A stretch of 64,000 bases of DNA from contig NZ_CP046155.1 of assembly GCF_016403105.1 (NCBI RefSeq), positions 1,798,001 through 1,862,000 of the forward strand, in the 5' to 3' direction. A model generated the notes under the pieces. It did not search any database, had not been told where the DNA came from, and saw nothing but the letters and a program-made list of their open reading frames with translations. The translations under genes and the position numbers were made by a program. Numbering within the stretch: the stretch's first letter is position 1; every line of letters starts with the position of its first letter. Origin of the DNA: Leptolyngbya sp. BL0902. GTDB lineage: Bacteria; Cyanobacteriota; Cyanobacteriia; Phormidesmidales; Phormidesmidaceae. Positions 8,181-16,739 of the stretch are shown here, piece after piece.

Positions 8181-8978
8181 ATGGCTCGCGTTGCAGAACA
8201 TTTCCAGGCCCTCAAAGCGCGGGGCGAATGCGCCCTCATTCCCTTCATCACAGCGGGGGATCCTGACCTGGAAACTACAGCCGCCGCGCTGAAGGTTTTG
8301 GACGACAACGGAGCCGACCTGATTGAACTGGGGGTGCCCTACTCTGACCCGCTGGCCGATGGCCCGGTGATTCAGGCCGCTGCCACCCGCGCCCTGGCGA
8401 AGGGCGTCACCCTCGATCAGGTGCTGGATTTGGTGAAAACCGTTAGCCCCAGCCTGACTTCACCGATCATTCTATTCACCTACTACAACCCGATTTTGAA
8501 TCGCGGCATCGAGACCTTCATGGCCGACATCGCTGCTGCCGGAGTCGCGGGTCTCGTGGTGCCCGACCTTCCCCTAGAGGAAGTAGAGGGGTTGCTACAA
8601 GCCGCCGCCGCCGCCCATATCGATGTGACATTGCTGGTGGCCCCCACCTCGCCCCTAGATCGCATTCAGGCCATTGCCGCCCAGGCCCAGGGGTTTGTCT
8701 ACCTGGTGAGCGTCACCGGGGTGACGGGGATGCGTCAGGAGTTGCAAGGTCGGGTGAAGGAACTGCTCGACAGCCTAAAGCAAACCACCGACAAGGCCAT
8801 CGGCGTCGGCTTTGGCGTCTCTGGCCCAGACCAAGCCACCCAACTACGCCAGTGGGGGGCCGATGGCGTGATTGTGGGCAGCGCCTTTGTCAAACGGCTC
8901 GATAGCGGGGATTCCCCAGCGGCCCTTCAAGACATTGCTAACTTTTGCCGGGATCTCAAAACCGCCATCCAGGGCTAG
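8181..8978 (+). CDS. trpA: tryptophan synthase alpha subunit
   Basis: The 265-residue TIM barrel shows both catalytic acids in [16 protein letters not shown] and the phosphate-binding [13 protein letters not shown] and [10 protein letters not shown] segments. It cleaves indole-3-glycerol phosphate to indole, which passes through a tunnel to TrpB, and glyceraldehyde 3-phosphate. The ATG at 8181 (MARVAEHFQ) is the family-consistent start; a TTG at 8157 only adds eight residues. As usual in cyanobacteria the gene is apart from other trp genes. Confidence 0.96.
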   Translation: MARVAEHFQALKARGECALIPFITAGDPDLETTAAALKVLDDNGADLIELGVPYSDPLADGPVIQAAATRALAKGVTLDQVLDLVKTVSPSLTSPIILFTYYNPILNRGIETFMADIAAAGVAGLVVPDLPLEEVEGLLQAAAAAHIDVTLLVAPTSPLDRIQAIAAQAQGFVYLVSVTGVTGMRQELQGRVKELLDSLKQTTDKAIGVGFGVSGPDQATQLRQWGADGVIVGSAFVKRLDSGDSPAALQDIANFCRDLKTAIQG

Positions 8979-8995
8979 GACTGGAGGGCGCTAGG

Positions 8996-9271
8996 TTACG
9001 CCTGCCAGTCAGGACAGGGGCTATCCGCCAGCCAGCCGTAGGGATGCATGGCGCAAATCAAGGTGTGGCGACGGGCGCGACTGGTGCCGTAGGCAACTCC
9101 GTGATAGTTGGCACACTGCCGACAGGGCAGGGGCCGGGAAGGGGTAGGATCGGCAAAACCCACCTGGGATCGCAAAATGTGCTGCTTGCTTTGCCGACGA
9201 TGCCACTGTTCATAGGCCCGACGATGGCAGCGGGCATTGGCACGGCTGAACAAATCCCCTGGGAGCGTCAC
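8996..9271 (-). CDS. small Cys-rich cyanobacterial protein, putative metal-binding
   Basis: The 91-residue product has a basic N-terminal half and a C-terminal half with LPCRQCANYHG, LICAMHPYGW and PCPDW. Two C-x2-C/C-x-M-H clusters suggest a zinc site. The combination of a CxxC-NYHG motif with CAMHPYG resembles a small hypothetical family I associate with cyanobacteria, with no assigned role. The start is a GTG at 9271 preceded by GAGGG; an ATG slightly upstream runs into a stop. It is convergent with trpA. Confidence 0.65.
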   Translation of the reverse strand: MTLPGDLFSRANARCHRRAYEQWHRRQSKQHILRSQVGFADPTPSRPLPCRQCANYHGVAYGTSRARRHTLICAMHPYGWLADSPCPDWQA

Positions 9272-9616
9272 AGTACCCTCATCCGAGTTGAGTGAGTAGC
9301 GATGGGTTCTAGCCTAACGAAAGCGCTTTCCTAACGGCCTGAGTGTGAAACAGATCGAAAAAATCGATCCCAAAAATTGCGATCCCGCTCTCTTTTCTCC
9401 CATTCTGCAAAAATCCTCACGGTTGGATGACGCCGAAACCCGTGTCTTAGAGTATTATCAGCAGTGACGGATAGATCCGTCTAGGTTGGTGCGTCGGCTG
9501 GGCTAACCGAAGAGAACGCCGCTGAAAAGTTTTGTCAAATCATAGATCGTTTGGTGTAGGCTAACCCACCCAGTCGGGAATGATGAATTAAGAGCTATTG
9601 GAATCACTGTCAGAGC
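9272..9616. promoter_or_regulatory. leader of the response regulator gene with a 12-bp palindrome
   Basis: No gene is seen in these 345 bases. GAAAGCGCTTTC (9319-9330) is a perfect palindrome between two CTAACG repeats and is a candidate operator for either flanking divergent gene. The stretch 9440-9480 is AT-richer. Confidence 0.3.
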
Positions 9617-10261
9617 ATGAAGGATCCTAACGCAGGCGACCAAAAGCAACTCTTGCTAATTGACGACGACCCCAACCTCATTTTGCTCGTCAAAGATTAT
9701 CTGGAGTTTCGGGGCTACGACGTCAAAACCGCTGGCAACGGTCGTGAAGCGTTGGAGCTGTTGGAAGACAGTTTGCCCGACATGATTATTTGCGATGTGA
9801 TGATGCCCGAAATGGATGGGCACACCTTCGTTAAGCACGTCCGAGATAATCCAGAAACCGAGTGGATTCCCATCTTGTTCCTGTCCGCCAAGGGGCAAAG
9901 CCAGGATCGGGTGAAGGGGCTGAACACCGGGGCTGATGTCTACATGGTCAAGCCCTTCGAGCCAGAGGAACTGGTGGCCCAGGTGGAGTCCTCCCTGAAG
10001 CAGGCTTCTCGCCTGATCAAGCAACAGGCCAAGGCGGGCGGTGGCCCTGCCATTCAGGTGCCCTTTGATGTGGAACTCACCCCCACGGAGCTGCGGGTGG
10101 TGCAGTTTGTGGCGCGGGGCATGGCCAACCGCGAAATTGCCGACGAACTCCAGGTCAGCCAGCGCACCATCGAAAGCCACGTCAGCAATATGCTGGGCAA
10201 AACCGGGCTGCACAACCGTACCGAACTCGCCCGCTGGGCCATCGAAAACAACAAAGCCTAG
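9617..10261 (+). CDS. NarL/LuxR-type response regulator, Ycf29/Rre1-like
   Basis: The 214-residue protein has a CheY-type receiver with the acidic pocket LIDDDPN, the phospho-acceptor in MIICDVMMPEMDG, the conserved Ser in ILFLSAKG and the Lys in VKPFEPEEL. A LuxR helix-turn-helix follows (REIADELQVSQRTIESHV). Phosphorylation would switch DNA binding. The receiver sequence and the PFEPEEL linker resemble the cyanobacterial Ycf29/Rre1 branch, which responds to stress through Hik kinases, but several paralogues exist and I would not fix the name. No kinase gene is adjacent. Confidence 0.88.
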   Translation: MKDPNAGDQKQLLLIDDDPNLILLVKDYLEFRGYDVKTAGNGREALELLEDSLPDMIICDVMMPEMDGHTFVKHVRDNPETEWIPILFLSAKGQSQDRVKGLNTGADVYMVKPFEPEELVAQVESSLKQASRLIKQQAKAGGGPAIQVPFDVELTPTELRVVQFVARGMANREIADELQVSQRTIESHVSNMLGKTGLHNRTELARWAIENNKA

Positions 10262-10324
10262 GTTCTCGCCCCATCATCCCGCTATATGATGGGGGTCGGC
10301 GTATTGGCAGGACTGGGCAAAACG

Positions 10325-11200
10325 ATGGCAGCACAGGCGCGAATTGGCATTATCGGCGGCAGTGGACTCTACCAAATGGAGGCGCTGACGGATCGAGAAG
10401 AGGTGCGAGTGGAAACGCCCTTTGGCGATCCCTCCGATGCCATTATTTTGGGCACCCTAGACGGCACCCGTGTGGCCTTTCTGGCCCGCCACGGTCGGGG
10501 CCACACCCTCATGCCCTCGGAACTGCCCTTCCGCGCCAACATCTACGCCATGAAGTCCCTGGGGGTGGAGTACCTGATTTCCGCCTCGGCGGTGGGTTCC
10601 CTCAAGGAAGCGGCCAAGCCTTTGGACATGGTGGTACCGGATCAGTTTATCGACCGCACCCGTAACCGCATCTCCACCTTCTTTGGTGAGGGACTGGTGG
10701 CCCACATTGCCTTTGGCGACCCAGTCTGTCCCCAGCTTGCCCAAATCGTGGGGGATGCGGTGGAAAGCTTAGACCTACCTGACGTCACCCTACACCGGGG
10801 CGGCACCTACATTTGCATGGAAGGCCCCGCCTTTTCCACTAAAGCTGAGTCGAACCTCTACCGCAGTTGGGGGGCAACGGTGATCGGCATGACCAACCTG
10901 CCCGAAGCCAAGCTCGCCCGCGAAGCCGAAATCGCCTACGCCACCTTGGCCCTCGTCACCGACTACGACTGCTGGCACCCCGACCACGACAGCGTTACCG
11001 TGGAAATGGTGATCGGCAATCTGCAAAAGAACGCCACCAACGCCCAGCGGGTCATCCGCGAGGTCGTCAGCCGCATCGCCGCCCATCCCCCTGAATCCGA
11101 GGCCCACTCCGCCCTCAAATACGCCATCATTACCCCCCTAGACAAAGCCCCCCAAGCCGCCCTCGATAAACTCAGTTTGCTGCTGCAAAAGTACCGCTAA
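10325..11200 (+). CDS. mtnP: S-methyl-5'-thioadenosine phosphorylase
   Basis: The 291-residue enzyme carries [12 protein letters not shown] (phosphate loop), FLARHGRGH, and the substrate region [18 protein letters not shown] followed by [15 protein letters not shown]. It phosphorolyses methylthioadenosine to adenine and methylthioribose 1-phosphate, recycling the by-product of polyamine synthesis. I prefer the ATG at 10325 ([10 protein letters not shown]); an upstream ATG at 10286 adds 13 poorly family-like residues. With ahcY elsewhere in the window it belongs to SAM by-product recycling. Confidence 0.94.
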   Translation: MAAQARIGIIGGSGLYQMEALTDREEVRVETPFGDPSDAIILGTLDGTRVAFLARHGRGHTLMPSELPFRANIYAMKSLGVEYLISASAVGSLKEAAKPLDMVVPDQFIDRTRNRISTFFGEGLVAHIAFGDPVCPQLAQIVGDAVESLDLPDVTLHRGGTYICMEGPAFSTKAESNLYRSWGATVIGMTNLPEAKLAREAEIAYATLALVTDYDCWHPDHDSVTVEMVIGNLQKNATNAQRVIREVVSRIAAHPPESEAHSALKYAIITPLDKAPQAALDKLSLLLQKYR

Positions 11201-11378
11201 GGGGCTACCTGGGTGTTCCGGCTTCTTCAACAAACTGGGTTCTCTAGGTGACGGAAGACCACGCCCCGACCGAGATGAAGAAAGGCTGGTCAGAAATTCA
11301 GAACTTTTATGAGAAGAGCGCTTAAGCCTTTGTTACGATGGTTACGAATGCCATTGCGCACCAAGGAGAACATCCACC

Positions 11379-12080
11379 ATGCCACAGAGCCAAAAGTCCG
11401 TCGTTATTTCCCCTTCCATCCTGTCGGCAGACTTTAGCCGCCTAGGCGAAGAAATCAAGGCCGTTGATGAAGCCGGGGCCGACTGGATTCATGTGGACGT
11501 GATGGATGGTCGGTTTGTGCCCAACATCACCATTGGCCCCCTGATTGTGGATGCCATCCGGCCCTACACCCAAAAGCCCCTGGACGTTCACCTGATGATT
11601 GTGGAGCCCGAAAAGTACGTGGCGGATTTCGCCAAGGCTGGGGCCGACATCATCAGCGTCCACGCCGAGCACAACGCCTCTCCCCACCTGCACCGCACCC
11701 TGGGCCAAATCCGGGAACTGGGCAAGCAGGCGGGTGTCGTGCTCAACCCCTCCTCTCCGCTGTCCCTGATCGAGCACGTGCTTGATCTGTGCGACCTGAT
11801 TTTGATCATGAGCGTGAACCCCGGCTTCGGTGGCCAGAGTTTCATTCCCACCATGGTGCCCAAAATCCGCGCCCTGCGGGAAATGTGCGATGAGCGCGGC
11901 CTGGATCCCTGGATTGAAGTGGATGGCGGCCTGAAGGTGAACAACACCTGGCAGGTGCTAGAAGCCGGAGCCAACGCCATTGTGGCTGGGTCGGCGGTGT
12001 TCAACGCCCCCGACTATGCCACCGCCATCGAAGGCATCCGCCACAGCAAGCGCCCCACCCCCGAACTCGCTGCCGTCTAG
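11379..12080 (+). CDS. rpe: ribulose-phosphate 3-epimerase
   Basis: The 233-residue TIM barrel has [13 protein letters not shown], the metal/catalytic [20 protein letters not shown], and the second catalytic Asp in [11 protein letters not shown], ending in the phosphate loop IVAGSAVF. It interconverts ribulose 5-phosphate and xylulose 5-phosphate in the Calvin cycle and oxidative pentose phosphate path. It is a single gene, closed by a hairpin terminator at 12148-12182. Confidence 0.96.
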   Translation: MPQSQKSVVISPSILSADFSRLGEEIKAVDEAGADWIHVDVMDGRFVPNITIGPLIVDAIRPYTQKPLDVHLMIVEPEKYVADFAKAGADIISVHAEHNASPHLHRTLGQIRELGKQAGVVLNPSSPLSLIEHVLDLCDLILIMSVNPGFGGQSFIPTMVPKIRALREMCDERGLDPWIEVDGGLKVNNTWQVLEAGANAIVAGSAVFNAPDYATAIEGIRHSKRPTPELAAV

Positions 12081-12147
12081 GATCTAAGCTGGAACATAGC
12101 TGCCCACCGTCCTGCGGTGCTATGCTCCGGCGTCTAGCTCACATCAA

Positions 12148-12182
12148 CGGCCTAGGCTATTTGGCTTAGGCCGATTGTTTTT
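12148..12182 (+). terminator. rho-independent terminator of rpe
   Basis: CGGCCTAGGC (12148-12157) pairs with GCTTAGGCCG (12164-12173), apart from one mismatch, across a short loop, and is followed by ATTGTTTTT. It lies about 70 bases after the rpe stop. Confidence 0.75.
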
Positions 12183-12554
12183 GGGAAAAATCCCGGATAG
12201 CGCAGATAGTGCCTTGGATCGACCCGCGATGGGGAACCACCCATCTCACACCCAAGGGTGAACGCGATCACTAATGATGGCCTGCACCGTCACATTATTG
12301 GCTACAGCCCGTCATCATAGGAAACTGTGGCCAGGAATAGGCTAGGAGTATCCCCATTCAGGATCGTCCATGCCTACCCTGTCCCTGCTCGTTTCCTTGG
12401 ATTTATCTGCGCCCTGTCTGCTCTGTGCCCAGAGGGCCGCAGTTCGCCAGGGCTGCCCTCTCAACTCAGGGGCAACAGCCCAGCGCCAGACCCAAGCCCA
12501 AGCAGAGCAGCGAACCGAAACCGCCGCCCTATGGGAGGTGATGATGCGTCCGGC
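12183..12554. other. intergenic region downstream of rpe
   Basis: About 370 bases remain between the rpe terminator and the convergent carotenoid-domain gene. A 62-residue frame starting at ATG 12370 has a hydrophobic N-terminus (LSLLVSLDLSAPCLL) but a Gln/Thr/Arg-rich rest and no good ribosome site; I treat it as unproven. Confidence 0.35.
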
Positions 12555-13016
12555 CTAGGCTATGGCCTGTCGGAGGAAATGAATGCGTTCATTCAGCCCC
12601 ATGCCGCTGAGGCGAGAGCGTAGCAGATAGGTGTCCGCCTGACGATTCGCCCGTTGCACCACCGCTTCCCAAGGCAAATTGCGCCCCCGGTTGAATAAGC
12701 GATGCCAAAATGCCAGCTTCATATTTGGATTCAAGGCTTGGTAGGCATGGGTGAACCGAGTATCGGCATGGCCCAAAATATCCCGACAAATATCTATCTG
12801 CTCCTCCCGACTCACCTGCTGCACCTGCTGCACCAACTGCTGCACCGCTTGGGAAAATAGGGCCAAGGGGGCTACCGATCCAAAGGCTTGGCCCATGGTG
12901 TCGTAGGCTTGCCATAGGGTCACAAGCTGGCAGTCCGTTGGAGCCTGACGAAAGAGGCCGACAGTATCTTCGACGGAAAAGCGAAGTTCTTGGGCACGAA
13001 CATTGGCGATAGTCAT
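12555..13016 (-). CDS. stand-alone orange-carotenoid-protein N-domain homologue (HCP-like)
   Basis: The 153-residue all-helical product aligns by eye with the N-terminal carotenoid domain of OCP. LVTLWQAYDTMG corresponds to the OCP helix with Trp41 and Tyr44, and NMKLAFWHRLFNR to the helix with Trp110, residues that line the carotenoid tunnel. The C-terminal regulatory (NTF2) domain is absent, as in helical carotenoid proteins, which quench singlet oxygen and may bind phycobilisomes. It is slightly shorter and more diverged than typical HCPs. I prefer the ATG at 13016, preceded by GAGGG, over the ATG at 13031. No carotenoid-synthesis gene or CTD homologue is adjacent. Confidence 0.7.
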   Translation of the reverse strand: MTIANVRAQELRFSVEDTVGLFRQAPTDCQLVTLWQAYDTMGQAFGSVAPLALFSQAVQQLVQQVQQVSREEQIDICRDILGHADTRFTHAYQALNPNMKLAFWHRLFNRGRNLPWEAVVQRANRQADTYLLRSRLSGMGLNERIHFLRQAIA

Positions 13017-13346
13017 CGGAGTATCCCTCATGGTGATTTGTTATAGATGGCCAAATTGGCCTAGGGCTAAGCCTGGAAGATGCGTCTCCTTACGGACGCC
13101 GATTCTGAGCCGAAAAATCTAAAATGCTAAAAAACAGATATTTTTTCCTGCTGTTTATATTGATCCCCATTTTTTTTGGGACAGGGCCATTTCTTCCAAG
13201 TTTCTTAGGATTTGCGGATCGCGTTACACTGTCTCTGGTCTACTGCGCCATCGAAATCCTAGGGAAAGCGGTGGATCATTCTGCCTATTCATTTGGGCAA
13301 GGTTGCCCCATGTCGTACCATGTTTCATCTAGGGAAAAGGCTATCT
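13017..13346. other. divergent intergenic region before the bactofilin gene
   Basis: About 330 bases. A frame from ATG 13124 has a hydrophobic start (YFFLLFILIPIFF) but runs out of frame into the bactofilin gene and has no ribosome site; I do not call it. AT-rich tracts near 13110-13180 suggest promoter DNA. Confidence 0.35.
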
Positions 13347-13745
13347 ATGCTAAAACGCAAGCCGACGCCGATGCTCACCTACCTGAGCCAAAAAACCGAG
13401 TTTGAGGGGGTGCTCCACGCCGAGGGTATGCTGCGGGTGGACGGCATCATCCACGGCACCGTGGAGGTGAATGGAGACCTAGAAATTTCGGCCTCTGGAC
13501 TGGTAGAAGGGCCAGAGGTCAAAGCAAGGAATATCGTGGTGCAGGGCGTTCTCAAGGCGAAGGTCTGGGCCGAAGGCAAACTCACCCTCAGTCGCACCGC
13601 CCGCCTGGAGGGGGACGTCGTCGCCGGATCCCTAGAAATTGAGCCCGGAGCCTACTATACGGGCTACATCGAAACCCGCGATGCCAAATCCTTGCCCCCC
13701 GCCCGCGAACTGCCCGAACTCTACGGCACCACCACCGATCTCTAG
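13347..13745 (+). CDS. bactofilin family cytoskeletal protein
   Basis: The 132-residue product is a bactofilin (polymer-forming beta-helix). After a short basic N-tail comes TYLSQKTEFEGVLHAEG, then repeating strand-turn units with G-x-V/I spacing: GIIHGTVEVNGDLEI, GLVEGPEVKARNIVVQG, VLKAKVWAEGKLTL. The tail is Pro-rich. Bactofilins polymerise without nucleotide and act as membrane-associated scaffolds for cell shape or surface structures. The ATG at 13347 is chosen because AGGGAAAAGG precedes it; longer in-frame starts add a Cys/Arg-rich stretch unlike the family. Confidence 0.88.
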   Translation: MLKRKPTPMLTYLSQKTEFEGVLHAEGMLRVDGIIHGTVEVNGDLEISASGLVEGPEVKARNIVVQGVLKAKVWAEGKLTLSRTARLEGDVVAGSLEIEPGAYYTGYIETRDAKSLPPARELPELYGTTTDL

Positions 13746-13761
13746 GGCAACCCCAGCAGGC

Positions 13762-14052
13762 TTAGGAGCGCTCATCATCGTGCATCAGCCAGGTTGCCAG
13801 ACCCAAGCCTGCCACAATCAGCATCCATGGTGAGGGCACCAGCAGTTGCCCCAAACCGGGCAGCAAATCTATCGTGGTGCAAATGAACCACGCTATCGAC
13901 GCGCAAAAAATTAACCAGACAATTTCCATGGGAGATAGCGGCTGAATGGCTTGGAGCGGAGGAAGCAGCGACATCGAGGGCACCGCCTTTCGTGCCTCAG
14001 CCAGTTTAACTTCTGTCCATCCCCAGGCCCAAGGGGGGGGATCGTCGATCAT
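13762..14052 (-). CDS. small two-helix membrane protein, unknown
   Basis: The 96-residue product has a soluble N-terminal part (PPWAWGWTEVKLAEARK) and two hydrophobic helices (MEIVWLIFCASIAWFI and MLIVAGLGLATWLM), with an acidic end. I do not recognise the family. An upstream ATG at 14088, with AGGA five bases before it, would add 12 residues and make the gene overlap the start of the opposite gene within one CCATGG; I annotate the shorter form but the longer is possible. It is convergent with the bactofilin gene. Confidence 0.55.
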   Translation of the reverse strand: MIDDPPPWAWGWTEVKLAEARKAVPSMSLLPPLQAIQPLSPMEIVWLIFCASIAWFICTTIDLLPGLGQLLVPSPWMLIVAGLGLATWLMHDDERS

Positions 14053-14086
14053 GCTAGTGCTATCTCTACAGTAAAGGTGGATTGCC

Positions 14087-14569
14087 ATGGGGATCCTACG
14101 TCAGCGATATGGGGTAGTAGCCCTGGCCCTCTTGGCCCTGGGTGGCCTTGGCTCTGCCGCTGCCCTGGCCCAAACCGCCAATTTTGCGCCCATCACCCTA
14201 TCCAGCGGTCAGCCCACCGCCACCGTCAGCGGCACCACCGCCGGAATTTTCTCCGTGGGCAACCTAGCCATGCGCGATCAGCGGGGCACCATCTGCGTGG
14301 GGTTTGCCGATGCCAGCCCCAGCCACATCCTTACCCTGCAAGATCCTATGGCCCAAATCACCCTCCAGGTGAACAGCGGCGGCAGCGACACGACCCTGCT
14401 GCTGCAAGGCCCCACCGATAGCCTCATCCGTTGCGGCGAAGATAGCGGTCGGCGCAACTTAGACGACCGCATCCAGGCCCAAAACCTGCCTGCAGGCACC
14501 TACCGCATTTGGGTCGGATCCCATGACCAAGGGCAACGCATCAACTACTCCCTCACCGTTGGCCCCTAG
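14087..14569 (+). CDS. secreted protein with pre-peptidase-like beta domain
   Basis: The 160-residue product has a clear signal peptide (VVALALLALGGLGSAAALAQ). The mature part is beta-rich with two Cys (TICVGFAD and LIRCGEDS) and features like those of bacterial pre-peptidase C-terminal domains: DTTLLLQGPTDS, LDDRIQAQNLPAGTYRIWVG. Such domains are binding or chaperone modules, not enzymes. Periplasmic or surface location is inferred. AAGGTGG lies eight bases before the ATG. Confidence 0.75.
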   Translation: MGILRQRYGVVALALLALGGLGSAAALAQTANFAPITLSSGQPTATVSGTTAGIFSVGNLAMRDQRGTICVGFADASPSHILTLQDPMAQITLQVNSGGSDTTLLLQGPTDSLIRCGEDSGRRNLDDRIQAQNLPAGTYRIWVGSHDQGQRINYSLTVGP

Positions 14570-14634
14570 CCCTGTTAGGGATCACCAATCCCACGCTAGG
14601 ATAGTAGTGCCCTTGCTGATTTTCCTGAAAGCCT

Positions 14635-15390
14635 GTGCTTAAAACTCTGGTTGCAGATTTCCGTGTCGTTTTTGATCGCGACCCCGCTGCCCGCAACTGG
14701 TTAGAGGTAGTGACTTCCTACCCAGGGTTCCATGCCCTGGCCATGCATCGGTTTAGCCACTGGCTATGGAACCTGGGCATTCCAGTGATGCCTCGGCTGC
14801 TGTCCCACTTGGCCCGCTTTCTCACAGGTATTGAAATTCACCCTGGGGCCACCATTGGTCGAGGGGTGTTCATCGACCACGGCATGGGCGTTGTGATTGG
14901 CGAAACCGCCATCGTGGGCGACTATGCCCTAATTTACCAAGGCGTGACCTTGGGCGGCACTGGCAAAGAAAGCGGCAAGCGTCACCCCACCCTAGGCGAG
15001 AACGTCGTTGTTGGGGCTGGAGCCAAAGTATTGGGCAACATTCAAATCGGCAACAATGTCCGCATCGGCGCTGGATCCGTGGTGCTCCGTGAGGTGCCCT
15101 CCGATTGCACCGTGGTCGGGGTGCCCGGTCGGGTGGTCTATCGCTCTGGAGAACGGGTAGAACCCCTAGATCACGGACGACTGCCGGACTCGGAAGCCCA
15201 GGTTATTCGCGCCCTCGTAGACCGGATTGAAGCCCTAGAGCGAGAGGTGCAGGCGATGAACCAAACCGCTGCCGCCCCCACCCTAGAACATGAACTGGCC
15301 ACCGTTGTAGCCACTGGCCGGGGCGACCGCACCCTCTGCCGCATCCAGGATCGCACTATCGATGAATTCTTTGACGGTGCTGGCATCTAG
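14635..15390 (+). CDS. cysE: serine O-acetyltransferase
   Basis: The 251-residue product begins with a GTG and contains the left-handed beta-helix of SATs: [18 protein letters not shown] (catalytic His/Asp), [20 protein letters not shown] and [16 protein letters not shown]. It acetylates L-serine with acetyl-CoA to O-acetylserine, the cysteine precursor. The C-terminus extends well past the usual end with an Ala/Glu-rich helix ([15 protein letters not shown]) and a further tail, so regulation through the canonical C-terminal peptide binding to CysK may differ. A strong hairpin follows at 15408. Confidence 0.94.
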   Translation: MLKTLVADFRVVFDRDPAARNWLEVVTSYPGFHALAMHRFSHWLWNLGIPVMPRLLSHLARFLTGIEIHPGATIGRGVFIDHGMGVVIGETAIVGDYALIYQGVTLGGTGKESGKRHPTLGENVVVGAGAKVLGNIQIGNNVRIGAGSVVLREVPSDCTVVGVPGRVVYRSGERVEPLDHGRLPDSEAQVIRALVDRIEALEREVQAMNQTAAAPTLEHELATVVATGRGDRTLCRIQDRTIDEFFDGAGI

Positions 15391-15407
15391 ACCCCTTGGC
15401 AGCGGGC

Positions 15408-15446
15408 GTCACGCGCAGGGCGGGCATAGCTCACCCTGCGCGTGAC
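15408..15446. terminator. bidirectional terminator hairpin between cysE and SDR gene
   Basis: GTCACGCGCAGGG (15408-15420) and CCCTGCGCGTGAC (15434-15446) form a perfect 13-bp stem with a 13-base loop. It sits between two convergent genes and abuts the stop codon of the minus-strand gene. There is no long T tract on either side. Confidence 0.7.
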
Positions 15447-16376
15447 CTAGCCGAGAATTTGGTCGTCCAAGCTGAAATTCACCTCGGTTTTGGCTTTTCC
15501 TGTGGCCAGGTAGTCGTGCTGGAAGGAATCCTTCAGCCCAGTTACCAGGTCAAACTTCGGAGCCCAGCCCAGTTCGGCTTGGGCTTTGTCGATGGCGGTG
15601 AAGAAGTGCTGCACCCGCATGGGGAAGGCTTTGGCCTTGCCGAAGTCGAAGGCTTTGGGGTCGTAGTGGACGATGTCGAGATCGGCGGGATCTTTCCCGG
15701 CGGCTTGGGCACAGGCGCGGGCGAGGCCATCAAAGGTGACAGCCTTTTCGCCGGAGATGTTGTAGATCTGACCAATGGCGGTGTCGTTGCCCAGCACAGC
15801 GGCCATAGCTTCGGCTAGGTCTTGCACATGGCCCAACTGGGTGAGGTGCATGCCATTGCCGGGGATGGGGACAGGCCGCCCCCGCACGATCCGGTCGAAG
15901 AACCAGGCTTCGAGGGGATTATAGTTTTGGGGGCCATAGATATATACCGGACGCACGGAGGTGAAGGGCACCCCCTGGGCCTGGAGGTAGGCTTCGGTTT
16001 CAAACTTGCCCTTGTGGCGGCTCTTGGGATCGACAGCATCCCCTTCGATGTGGGGCATTTGGTCGGCCTTGAGGTATACCCCGGCAGAACTGACGTAGAC
16101 GAAGTGCTTCACCTTATCACCAAACAGTTCTACCAAAGGCTGAGTGTCTGAAAGTTCGCGCCCGTTGTTGTCAAAGATGGCGTCGAAGGATTCTCCCGCC
16201 AGCTTACTTTTCAAGGTATCCGCATCGGTGCGGTCGCCGACGATGGTTTTCAATCCCTCTATGGGGGCAGGCTTTTTGCCCCGGTTAAACAGCACTACCT
16301 CGTGCCCTTGAGCCACCAATAGCTTGGTCAGATACACCCCAATAAACCGGGTGCCGCCCATCACTAAAATCCGCAT
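15447..16376 (-). CDS. NAD-dependent epimerase-type SDR, CSP41-like
   Basis: The 309-residue atypical extended SDR has the nucleotide loop VMGGTRFIGVYL, the NN-x-GRELSD segment, HFVYVSSAGVYLK with the Ser/Tyr/Lys-like site, and VRPVYIYGPQNYNP. The whole pattern, including GKKPAPIEGLK and the C-terminal FSLDDQIL, matches CSP41b/CRB-type proteins of plastids and their cyanobacterial homologues. The plant proteins bind RNA and stabilise plastid transcripts and ribosomes; in cyanobacteria they have been linked to ribosome or transcription complexes. Sugar-nucleotide epimerase activity cannot be excluded. Confidence 0.85.
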   Translation of the reverse strand: MRILVMGGTRFIGVYLTKLLVAQGHEVVLFNRGKKPAPIEGLKTIVGDRTDADTLKSKLAGESFDAIFDNNGRELSDTQPLVELFGDKVKHFVYVSSAGVYLKADQMPHIEGDAVDPKSRHKGKFETEAYLQAQGVPFTSVRPVYIYGPQNYNPLEAWFFDRIVRGRPVPIPGNGMHLTQLGHVQDLAEAMAAVLGNDTAIGQIYNISGEKAVTFDGLARACAQAAGKDPADLDIVHYDPKAFDFGKAKAFPMRVQHFFTAIDKAQAELGWAPKFDLVTGLKDSFQHDYLATGKAKTEVNFSLDDQILG

Positions 16377-16739
16377 CCTTACCTCCCAACCGCAGAATTA
16401 CGCTAATTCCAGCCCAAACCGATCTGGCGAAAAGGCTCAGGGGAACAGAACCATGGCGGTAAATCAGCCCCCTTGGCTGTCTCTACAGCGGGCCAGGTGC
16501 CTGCTTGCGCATGGATTCATTCGAGTCCCTAAGCCCAAGTCACTTCTCGGAAGAACTGGGTATGTGTCCCTATATTAAGCCGTGGCGATCCCCGAAGTTT
16601 GCTTTAAGAATCAGTCGGTTTGGGGAGATTGACCTTAAGCTAAGCAGTAGATCCAGGCCAAGCCCTTACGCGGGAGGGGGAACCCGCCTAAAATGTTAGG
16701 AATCGAAAATTTTACCCTGCGGTGTGAGCACACCTCCCT
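16377..16739. promoter_or_regulatory. intergenic region with palindrome at the J-protein start
   Basis: About 360 bases without a gene. GGTGTGAGCACACC (16721-16734) is an inverted repeat ending five bases before the ATG of the J-domain gene. It overlaps where a ribosome site would be and could be an operator or a translation hairpin. TAAAAT near 16690 is a candidate -10 box. Confidence 0.35.

Noticed and set aside
12370..12558. 62-residue frame with hydrophobic N-terminus
   Set aside because: No ribosome site, a Gln/Arg-rich rest and no recognisable similarity; left unproven.
13124..13405. 93-residue frame upstream of the bactofilin gene
   Set aside because: It overlaps the bactofilin gene in another frame, and its hydrophobic start comes from a T-rich promoter tract.
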